Positions 12,095-21,600 of a stretch of DNA of 64,000 bases are shown piece by piece; the stretch's first letter is position 1; each line of letters starts with the position of its first letter. The translations under genes were made by a program, and so were the position numbers. The notes under the pieces are model-generated. The model saw nothing but the letters and a program-made list of their open reading frames with translations. It ran no database searches and had not been told where the DNA came from. The stretch is from the NCBI GenBank assembly GCA_029339195.1, contig JAPTJF010000115.1, forward strand, positions 1 through 64,000, given 5' to 3'. The DNA is from Micractinium sp. NFX-FRZ (Eukaryota > Chlorophyta > Trebouxiophyceae > Chlorellales > Chlorellaceae).

Positions 12095-12368
12095 CAGGGC
12101 TGGCACCGCTCGCAGCTGGGGTGGTGTGCCGCAACAGATGGCGACGGAGTGCTGGTTTGTTGCTTCTATAAGCCTGTATTAAACTTGAAGTCTAGAGTTT
12201 TACTGAATTTGTACAAACGACTGGACAAACGACCAGTCGTTACCCAGGGCAGTGGCGGCGGCGGCGGCGGCGGTGAGGTGGCGTAGCGGCGGGCTGTTTC
12301 TGTTAACAAGAAGTGCTCGCGGGCCGTTCCTGCGCCCACTTCGCGAGACCTGCCCTCTGTCAATCACA
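12095..12368 (+). promoter_or_regulatory. short intergenic with a perfect hairpin upstream of the JTB-like gene
   Basis: These 274 bp hold the F-box 3' end and the promoter/5' UTR of the next gene. A perfect 9-bp inverted repeat (AACGACTGG / CCAGTCGTT, 8-nt spacer) spans 12216-12241. A run of seven CGG triplets follows (about 12251-12272). The hairpin sits 128 bp before the start codon. Whether it acts in RNA or DNA is unknown. Confidence 0.5.
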
Positions 12369-12989
12369 ATGCGCCGCCAGCTGCTGCTCATCGTGGGCGT
12401 GGCGCTGGCAGTGGCAGCGGAGGCAGCGGACGCGCAAAACAAAACAGCCAAGGCGGGGGGAGTTGAAGCTGCCGACTCCGCGAAGCGAGAGGCTGGCGCG
12501 GACAGCAAACTCGTGCTGTTTTGCAACACCACCTCCGAGTGCCGTGTGAGCTCCGCCGCCGCTCCCGCCGCCGCCGCTGCTCATCCCGCGGCCCTGCTTC
12601 CCTACGCCTCTGCATCACCCACCCTCGTCTGTGCCCCTTCGCCCTGAAGCCCCTCTGCTGCTCTCCGCCGGCCCCTGTCCCGCCTGCAGCCCTGCGGCGC
12701 GCTGCGGCTGAACGAGCACTGTCGATCGTCGGGCGGCTACGCGCTCGCCGCCTGCACGGTGGCAAGTGAGGGCAGCCAGGCGGCGCTCCTCCCTTTCGAC
12801 TTCAAACGCTCTTTGAAGGACGACCGTCACCTGGAGGAGGGCAGCACTGTGACCAAGCACCACGGCTGCACGCCCGTCAGCCGGCTGTCAGTGGGGCGTT
12901 TCCTGCTGTGCTGTGCTGTGGGAGCAGCGGCGGCGCTGGTGGTGGTGCGGCTTAGAGCACGGCAGCTGTCGCGGCGGCTGGGTTTCTAG
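12369..12989 (+). CDS. JTB-like small type I membrane protein
   Basis: Two exons (12369-12545 and 12690-12989) join in frame to give 158 residues. The signal peptide is MRRQLLLIVGVALAVAAEA. A short Cys-rich ectodomain follows: CNTTSECRPCGALRLNEHC, then GYALAAC, then a lone Cys near HHGC. A C-terminal membrane helix (FLLCCAVGAAAALVVV) precedes a basic RARQLSRRLGF tail. The order EC-x-PC, C, GY, C, membrane helix, R-x-R-Q-L-x-R matches the jumping-translocation-breakpoint (JTB) family, whose animal members are linked to mitochondria, cytokinesis and growth control. Length (about 150 residues) also fits. It is convergent with biotin carboxylase. The family call rests on the cysteine pattern and tail. 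Without alignment it could be another small Cys-rich membrane protein. Confidence 0.55.
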
Positions 12990-13557
12990 CGACATGAGCG
13001 CAGCGGCACAGCTGCGGCGGTCTTCCCTTTTCCTCTTCTGGCTGCATGCTCCACCCCCCGCCATGTACGCTCTTTGCTCCCTTCTCTCTCTTGCGGTGTT
13101 GTTCTCCCTCAGCTCAAGTGTGTGCGCTTACAGTGCTTGCTTTGCTCGTCTTGCTGTTCTCGGTGTTGTGTTGCGTCATGTGTGGGGACCGCCCACACCC
13201 GTTGCCCATGGGAAAACCTGCCAAACAAACAATGTGTGCGGTGCATGTGTGCGGGTGGGCAGCAGAGGACAGACGGCTGCGCAGCGGGGGGGCGGGCCCC
13301 GACGGCTGTACACTTGCAGGGGGGGTGGGTGAAAAAAACACGGCAGTGGGGAGGGGGGGGGGAGGAGAAACAATTCGGTGGCACAACGGCAGCACGGGGG
13401 CCGTTGCGTGCAGCACACACGCCGGGTCGCCCGGCGTGCAGCTGCAGGCAGGCTCGCCTGCTCCTCAGCACAGGAGTTGCCAAGGGGGGCAGTCACGCGC
13501 TATGCCTTCACACAGTGACGTTCACTCGCGCTGCCAAGGGCGCCTGGGTGCAAGGCT
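12990..13557. other. convergent intergenic with two strong hairpins
   Basis: These 568 bp lie between two convergent stop codons. On the minus strand TGTAA (13126-13130) could serve the biotin carboxylase mRNA. A G-rich run lies near 13349-13367. Two perfect hairpins follow: CAACGGC/GCCGTTG (13384-13406, 9-nt loop) and CACGCCGGG/CCCGGCGTG (13418-13438, 3-nt loop). No gene is visible. Confidence 0.5.
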
Positions 13558-16500
13558 TCACTTGGCGGCCTTCCGACGGTTGTGGGCGCGCTTGCCGGCC
13601 TCTGCCACAAGGGACATGTCGTGCATCTTCGGGGGCTCCTGCACAGGGGAGGAGTGGTACAGTGGGAGAAGGCATAAGAGAACGCAGGATTCAGGAAGCT
13701 TGCAAGCCTGGACCAGCCAGGGGCATGTTGAGCGTGCATGTTCAGCGGCTCCTGCATTGGACACACCCTTGGGTGGCGGTGGCGCATAGGAGGACTGCAG
13801 ATGCTCATGGGCACGCATCGTTGGCCCCCGCCAGCACTTGGCACAGCTTCATACCAGTGCCGTGTTCATCCCCTCTTCCACACACTGCACCCTGATCACC
13901 CCAGCAACGGCATGACCGCACCTTGAGGCTGCCCTGGTCCCCTGGGGATGAAGCCGGTGCCCTTTCCCTCATCCACACACTATTTATCAAACCGCACACA
14001 CACAGCAACAACAGCACTGCCCTGTGGACAGCCGCAACGCCTGCACTATGAACCGTGGCCGCACCTTGAGGCTGTCCTGGTGCTTGGGGATGAAGCCGGT
14101 GTCCACGTCTCCCTTCTTAAAGAACTCGTTCTCCAGGATGAGGATGTGGAAGGGGGCGGTGGTGGGCACGCCAGACACAACCATCTCCTGCACACGTGGC
14201 GGCGGGTGGGTGGGTGGCGGTCAGCGAGAGAGGAGGGCGAAGGGAGGCAGGAGGGGATGAGGGCAAGCACGTGGGAGCACGCGGGGGTGAAGTCCAGCGC
14301 TGGACTTGCGCCCTCGCTCCACCGGCCAGCCTCCCAAAGGGCCCCCAGTGAGATCCGCGGCACCCTCGCACATGGGAGCGCGCCCTGCGTGCCGCCGATA
14401 GCGCCCCATGAAGGACATTACCAAATTTTCCGAGGGCAACTCCACATGCAGAGCCACCTGCTTTTGCGCCGAGCACGCACGCTGCATGCGGTGGCATGCA
14501 GCCCAGCCCGCATGGGCCCCAGCCCCGCCCGCCCCCACAAGACGCCACTGCCGGGTACATCAGTCAACCATGAGCCACTCACGTTGAGCGCGCGGTGCAT
14601 GCGGTTGATGGCCTGCTCGCGGTCGGCGCCCCACACGATGAGCTTGCCCAGGAGGGAGTCGTAGTTGGGGGGCACCAGGTAGTCGGGGTACAGGTGGGAG
14701 TCCATGCGCACGTGTGGGCCGCCGGGGGGCAGGTAGGCCAGCACGCGGCCTGCGGCGGGAGGGGGGTCGCGACACCGGGCAGGGCTTGTGAGCAGAGCGC
14801 AATGGAAAGGGAGCAGAGTGAGGTAAGCAGGTCGGGGACACGCGTGGCAGGGCCGCCAGCAGCTCCGCCGCACCGCCGCAGACAACAACCCCGCGCTGTT
14901 CGCACCGCACCGCACCTGGGCCGGGGCGGAAGTTCTGGAAGGGGTCCTCCGCGTTGATGCGGCACTCGATGGCGTGCCCCTTGATCTCAATGTCCTCCTG
15001 GCTGCGGGCACAGGCAGGCAGGGAGGCAGGAGGGGCGGAGAGGGGGAAGAAGGAAGTCAATGGGCTGGGTGGGCAGGGAACTGCGTACGAGGGTGGGGGA
15101 CCAGTTGCGGAAGGCGGCGGCGCCGGTGCCAGTCACTCTCTGAGCTCTGCAACTTGCCCATCCGGCTGGCGCAGCGCTCATGTGGAGCAACTGCTCGCCC
15201 CCCGCAGCGCTGGTCACACACTGCCCGCTGGGCGCGCTTTCAGCCGCGTGTCCCGTCATGCCAGCTCAGCGCCTGACAGGCGAGCTCAGCGCCCCCTCAT
15301 GCCAGCTCAGCGTACAGCAGTACTCACGAGAAGCGCAGCTTGTGTCCCATGGCCACCTTGATCTGCTCCTGGATCAGGTCGATGCCCGTCACCATCTCGG
15401 TCACCGGGTGCTCCACCTGCGCACGAAAATTGATTTGTACAAATGTTTTGATACATTAACCGAAATGCCCATATTTGCCCATCTCAGGGGGGCAACTGGG
15501 AGCAGCGGGAAGGCAGAACGTGCGGGCGCGTGCGGGCGCTTGGGCAGCGGGAGCAGTTCAAAGGGCCAAGCGCACGGCGCTCATCGCAGCATGCAATGCA
15601 CGCAGCGCGCCACGTCAGCGCGCGTGCTGAGTCAGCGCCGGCCCCACCTGGATGCGCGTGTTCATCTCCATGAAGTAGAAGCCCTGAGGCTCCCACAGGA
15701 ACTCAATGGTGCCCACGCCAATGTAGCCAATCGACTTGGCGGCGTTGACGGCGGCGTCGCCCATGGCCTTGCGCACCTGCGGGGTGTGGGGGCGGGGCGG
15801 CGGGAGGGGACAGGCATGAGCGCGCGTGCGAGAGAGGTGGGGAGCATGTGTAGCTGGCTGATGAGGCCGCGGGTTGCAGCGGTGGCGCCCGTGGCCTTGC
15901 GCGCCAGAAGGATTCCCCACCGGGGGAGCCAGCAACGCGCCAACAACAAGCCAACAACATACCGTCGCCCCCTCTGCATGCAACACGCTGGCTAAGGGAA
16001 GGCGCCGCGCACCTCGGGTGTGAGTGCGGGTGAGGGCGCCTCCTCCAGCAGCTTCTGGTTGCGCCGCTGGATGGAGCAGTCGCGCTCGCCCAGGTGAACC
16101 ACGTTGCCGTGCTTGTCGGCCAGCACCTGCGCCAGGAACATAGGGAGGTTTCGAGGTGGAGTTTGTGTGTATGCTGATGGATGAAGCGCGTCATGTGCAG
16201 GGCTGCGGGTAAGGGCGGTAGATCAGGGCATGGCATGCGAGGACGCCAGCACCTGACACAAACAGAGAGAGAGGGGGCAGGGAAGGGATGAAACCAGGGC
16301 GCAGCTCTCGGGCTCTCAACACACACAGCACCTGGCCAGGGAAGGGGTATCATCAGGGCCCAGCTACAACCCCGCTACATCCCAAACTCTCAAATATCTT
16401 CTTCGCACCCACCTGGAACTCGATGTGGCGCGGGTCCTTGACGTACCGCTCCAGGTACACGTTGCCGTTGCCAAACGCCGCCTCCGCCTCGGACTGCGCC

Positions 16501-18419
16501 GCCTTGAGCAGGGGCACAAACTCCTCCTCCGTCTGCAGGGCAGGGCAGGGCAGTGCAGGGCAGTGCAGGGAAGCTTTGATTTGTGTGCAGAAGTTGAGAG
16601 TGTTGAAGAAGCGTGGCAGCAACAGCGGGGGCAGATCTAGATCTGCCGCCAGCAGACAGCGGGCATGGTCAAGGGGCACGCTGTGCACGGGTTGCATGCT
16701 TGCACGCTTGCTCCCCACTGACAGGCGCGCGCCACTGCAGCCCCCACAACCCTGCGCCCTGCACGCTTGCGGGACTCACCATGGAGAGGCGCATGCCGCG
16801 GCCGCCGCCGCCTGCGGTTGCCTTGATCATGATGGGGAAGCCAACCTGGGAGGCCACAGACACGGCCTCCTCAACGGTGGTGACCAGGCCGTCGGAGCCG
16901 GGCACGGTGGGCACGCCCGCGGCCTGCGGGGGGCGGCGGTGTGAAACACAACCACAGCTTGCATGAGGAGCTGCGAGCGCAGTCGGGTGTGCTGGGCTGC
17001 TGGGGTGGGAGGCGAGCGCAGCACAGCATGGCACAGCGCTGCACAGCACAGCGCAGCACAGCACAGCGCAGCGCACCTTCATGGTGTCGCGTGCGGTGGA
17101 CTTGTCTCCCATGACGCGGATGGAGTCGGGGCGGGGGCCGATGAACTCGAGGCCATGGTCGCTGCAGATGTCCACAAATGAGGCGTTCTCAGACAGGAAG
17201 CCGTAGCCCTGCACACAAACGAGCAACCAAAGGCAGGGAGGAGTGAGGGAGGGTGTGTCGTATGTCAGGCATACGGTTACGAAGCCGTCGCCGCACGGTG
17301 GGGATGGGCCAAGAACACATGGTGTACGACAGAGGTGGCCACACAGGTACTTGCCCCAGGGGGGTGAGGAGATGGGGGTGTGCGCCATGCTATGCGCGGG
17401 CAAGCACACATCATGCAACACACAGCGCCCTTGCCAGGCGCAGTCACGGCACCACCGCCTTACCGGGTGGATGGCGTCGGCTCCGCGGCTGATGGCGGCG
17501 GAGATGATGGAGGGGATGGAGAGGTAGGACTCGGAGGAGGGGGCCTCACCAATGCACACAGCCTCGTCGGCCAGCTGCAGTGGGAGGAGCAGCAGGGGGA
17601 AGGGTTGAGGAGCACTGTTCATCTGGTGCTCTGCATTCAAAACGACCAAATTTGCCCCATGCTGTTGCCATGCGTTGAGGCTGCGCACAGCGACACGCAC
17701 GCACACACAATCTGGCGCCATTCTGGCGGCGGAGGGCCAGCCAGCAACGTGCCCCTCGTTCTGCCCGGTTCCCTCTCTGCCCCTCCATGCCCTCCCCCCC
17801 ATGCTCCTCCCATGCTCTGCCCCTTAGCTGTCCCTCCCATGCTCTACCCCTCCCCATGCTCTGCCCCTCCCGTGCCCTGCCCCTCCCGCCCCCGCCCATC
17901 CCGCCCCCGCCCACCTGCACGTGCAGGCAGTCCTTGTCCGCCGTTGAGTAGACGGCCACGGTCTCCAGTCCCAGCTCCCGGCAGGCGCGGATCACGCGCA
18001 CAGCAATCTCGCCACGGTTGGCAATCAGGACCTTCTTGATCTCACGCTGGTCCTCCAGCGCGGACGCCGATACCGGCAGCGCACCGGCGCGGCCCGCACG
18101 GCGCGTCACCGCCCGCGACAGCTGCTGCTTCAGCACGGAGCGGCTGCTGCAGTCGGCGGCTCCAGAGAACTCGCCGCGCAGGGCAGAGGCGCGCGGCGCC
18201 GCGGCGACCGCGGCGCGCTGCCCCTGCCGCCCGCTGGTGGCGGGCCTCGCGGCGGCCTGCAGGGCGGGGGTAGCTTGCAGGTGCTCACGGGCGGCGCCGG
18301 GCTCCGATCGCGACCCCATCAGCGCTTCCGGCGCAAGGGCGGCGCAAACTGGCAGCCGCACTCCGCCACCAAGCCAGCCTCACCTGCACATTGATTGACG
18401 CGCACGCTGCCGTCTGCAT
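13558..18419 (-). CDS. accC: plastid acetyl-CoA carboxylase, biotin carboxylase subunit
   Basis: This subunit carboxylates the biotin of BCCP using ATP and bicarbonate, the first half-reaction of plastid fatty-acid synthesis. Exons in order: transit-peptide-like N-terminus; [80 protein letters not shown] (Gly-rich ATP-grasp loop); [50 protein letters not shown] then [10 protein letters not shown] (biotin carboxylase signature); [26 protein letters not shown]; and an Ala/Lys-rich C-terminus ending [13 protein letters not shown]. All key motifs are present and in order. For the start I prefer [12 protein letters not shown] at 18417-18419 spliced (intron 18257-18383) in frame to [10 protein letters not shown], which gives a typical plastid transit peptide. 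The alternative is ATG 18317-18319. It is heteromeric-type, divergent from SPP. Confidence 0.93.
13910..14112 (-). repeat. exon end + donor copied in a biotin carboxylase intron
   Basis: The exon edge encoding [10 protein letters not shown] and its donor (about 14050-14112) has a close copy at about 13910-13972, inside the following intron. Shared runs include gcaccttgaggctg (one mismatch) and ggggatgaagccggt. The copy carries the same exon-donor junction, so it is a decoy 5' splice site. Confidence 0.85.
15733..15907 (-). repeat. exon start copied in a biotin carboxylase intron
   Basis: The exon start encoding [14 protein letters not shown] (about 15733-15780) has a diverged copy at about 15853-15907 in the upstream intron. 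The shared core is tggccttgcgc, with flanking similarity over about 50 bp. It is one of several splice-junction duplications in this gene. Confidence 0.65.
17014..17074 (-). repeat. GCTGY pentanucleotide repeat right after a 5' splice site
   Basis: Read on the gene's own strand, the intron following the exon that ends RDTMK starts gtgcgctgcgctgtgctg and continues as about 60 bp of imperfect GCTGY units. A very similar array follows a donor in the neighbouring SPP gene (22311-22377). Confidence 0.8.
17765..17910. repeat. degenerate C-rich minisatellite in a biotin carboxylase intron
   Basis: About seven imperfect units of the type catgctctgcccctcc lie in the first long intron. Length and spacing vary. 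The array probably serves only as intron filler and polypyrimidine sequence. Confidence 0.75.
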
Positions 18420-18699
18420 CGTGCTGCACGTCACCGCCACTGTCCGAGGGAAATGTGCTTGATGGCGGGCGCAATTGGAGGGATGGGCCGTCACCAACAC
18501 AACATCAACCCCGCCAGCAGGGCACCCCCGGGAGGAATGTAAGGGGACGTGGCGCAGCCTCAGAAACGCGCAGTAGTGATCAGAGACACCCAAAAAGCTT
18601 GTAGCGCACTGCCGGACGTCTGGAATGACCAAGGCTTGCTAGAGGGTGTTCCAGCTGTGCAGCCCTCTCGCCTGCGCCATACGGGCGTCTAATTAGGCC
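18420..18699. promoter_or_regulatory. shared divergent promoter of biotin carboxylase and SPP
   Basis: Only about 280 bp separate the start codons of two plastid-protein genes transcribed in opposite directions. No TATA box is obvious. There are no ORFs with family signals. The segment must hold both 5' UTRs and both core promoters, which suggests coordinated expression. Confidence 0.6.
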
Positions 18700-21600
18700 A
18701 TGCATCTCCTACAGCGGCGACCAGCCGCGCTGGCGGGCCCCACTAGGCCCGTGGCTCGGTGCCAGCACGCCAGACCTGCGGCACTGCTGGCGCGCCCTGC
18801 GCAGCTGGCTGCGGCGCCCCGCCAGCGCACCACCACCACCAACATCAGCGGCGCCAGACATGGAGAGCCGCAGCGCCAGTCGCCTCGCAGGTGGGCTGCC
18901 AGGGCGGGCCGCCGCCAGCCGCTGGCGGCAGGAAACCTTCTACTCAGACGCCAGGCCCTCTGCCTGCATACGCGTGCATCTTAACCTATGCATTGGCCTC
19001 CTGCCTTACAAATTGTCCTACAGGGATGTTTCTGCGGTCCAGTGCCGCTTCCTGCGCGGCAGCTCCGGCCCGCTGGGCCGCCCCTGGGTGGCGGTGGCCT
19101 CTTGCCGCCGTGACGGCAAGCTCATTGTGGCCGCCACTCTGGTAAGCCCCTGCCTCTTCCTGGCAATTGGGAACCATGGAACCATAGCTAGGCATGGTGT
19201 GCCCCGCCCAGCACCGCAGGATGCACCTGCAGCACGCCAGCCAGCTGGCCACCCGCAGCCTAGGTGCCGCTGCTGATGCCCCAGCCTTCCGGACGCCTTC
19301 CTGCCGCTGCTGCTCGCAGATGGAGACTGGCGGCAGCGCACAGCGTGCGGAGGAGCTGCTGGGCACGCGGCTGCAGCAGAACGAGGCACTGGAGCTGGGG
19401 GCCCTCAGCAACGGCCTGCGCTTTGTCATCCTCCCAAACCGCTCGCCCCCGGCGCGCTTCGAGGCGCATTTGGAGGTCCACGCCGGCTCGGGTGAGCAGG
19501 GCAGGGTGCGCCGAGGAGGGCCAGCAGGGCGCCAGCGGGGCGGGTTTGGTGGCGCACCTGGAGGTCATGCCGGCCAGGGTGAGCTGGGGGCATGAGGGAG
19601 GTGTCAGCAGGGAGGCAGCATGCATAGCAGGTCACATGCCAGAGGGGCGTGGTGACATCTATAGGTGGTCAACAGCACGCTTTTGGGGCGCGCCTGGAGA
19701 AGCACTCCTGGCCTAGCTGCTGCTGGCACGCACAGTTGCCGCTGAGAGGCAGAGACACGGCCGTAATGCCCCCCGTTTGGCCCGGCTGGCGGTGCCGCAC
19801 CCAGACGAACATCGGTGCCGCTGCTGCTGCCTTGCTGCCGCTGTCCCTGGCTTCGCTGTCCTGACCGCCCGCCCTGCCTGCCCGTCCTGCCTGCCTGCCT
19901 GCCTGCCTGCCTCCAGTTGATGAGGGCGAGAAGGAGCAGGGCATTGCTCACTTGGTTGAGCACGTCACCTTCCTGGGCAGCAAGAAGCGGGAGGGGCTGC
20001 TGGGCACGGGCGCACGGTGGGTGGGGGAGAGTGGGCATGCAGTGAGGGATAGGCAGGGGGAGATGGGCGGATAGGCAGGCAGGCAAGCAGACAGGATGGC
20101 AGCAAGAAGCGGGGATGCTTGCTGGGAACGGGCACGCGGTGCGTGTGGCCAATCAGGCGGGCGGGCAGGGGCAGGCACAACGGCGGGGCGTGGGCATGTC
20201 ATGTGGGCAGGCAGTGTGCCCTGCAAAGGCCGCGCTGATGCTGGATTGCCCAGTTGCTCCACCTGTCGCCCACAATGTGTCCCCCTATTGTTTGTTTCAG
20301 GTCCAACGCCTACACCGACTTCCACCACACAGTGTTCCACGTCCACTCACCCGACCGCAACGGCAACACGGGCCAGCCGATGCTGTGGCAGGTGCGGGCA
20401 GCTGCCGGCAGCAGTGGCCGGGGTTTGCAGGCTGGCAAGTATGTGTGCCTGGTTGGCAGCCGCAGCACAGCAGGCCCAGCACCACCTGTGCCAACTGCGT
20501 GTGTACTCTCCCCCAGGTGCCGGACGCCCTGGCTCACCTGACCCGGAACCTCTGCCAACTGTGTGTGCGTATCATCGCCCCAGGTGCTGGATGCCCTGAC
20601 CGAGGTGGCGTTTGAGCCCGAATTCCTGCCCTCGCGCATCGAGAAGGAGCGCAAGGCGGTGGTGGCGGAGTCGCAGGTGTGAGGGCACAGGGGCCAGCGG
20701 AGGATGGCTGGGCTAGAAGGCAGGGCATAGTGCCGGCGGCAGCTGTGCAGTGCTGGAAGATGTGCAAGCCTGCCTAGCTGGAGGGGCGCTCTACCATCCT
20801 GGCCCGTTGCCCCCCTCCCCACACAGCCCTGCCCCTCCCGAGGGGCATCCTGCTGCAGCACCCCCCTCCAATGTCCCTTGCACCCAGCATTCACCTCTCA
20901 CTCCCCCCCTTTCCCGTTACTATTGCAGATGGGCACGATTGAGTACCATTACCTTGCACACTGCTCCTGTCCCTCCCGCCCCCTAACCTCTCTGCTCCTT
21001 TCCCCTGCTGTTTCGATGTGTGCCCTGTGCCCTGCAGATGATGAACACGATTGAGTACCGCGTGGACTGCCAGCTGCTGCAGTACCTGCACTGGGAGAAC
21101 GCGCTGGGCTGCCGCTTCCCCATTGGCAAGATGGACCAGGTGGGGGCGGCACATAGGGGCAGGGACGGGGCCTTGTTGCAGCAGCAGGCGGGGCCACGGT
21201 GTGCCTGCAGTGGGGGAACGCCCTGGGGTGGTGCCGCTTTCTCATCGGCATGATGGACCGGGTGGGGACCTCGCCCGTGGGAGCGTGCCGAAAGTACGAG
21301 ACTGCGTTACGTGCACCAGCACTCTTGCCATGCCAAACCGGCCTGCCTGTTGCTTCCTTGCGTGCGTACTCTTGCCATGCCCACCCGGCACACTTGCTTC
21401 TTTCCTGCCCAAGCACTTGCCATGCCAACCCTGCCTGCCTGCTTGTTGCTTCCTCCCTGCCCCAGGTGGAGCAGTGGAAGCGGGAGGACATCATGGAGTT
21501 CTGGGGGCGCCACTACTTCCCCGCCAACGCCACGCTCTACGTGGTGGGGGATGTGGACGTGCAGGTGCGCGGGGGGGTGGAATGGTGGGGCGCACTGCGG

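Noticed and set aside
19600..19915. reading the third copy near 19678 as a real alternative exon
   Set aside because: Similarity is short and the donor is lost. It is probably just an older duplicate.
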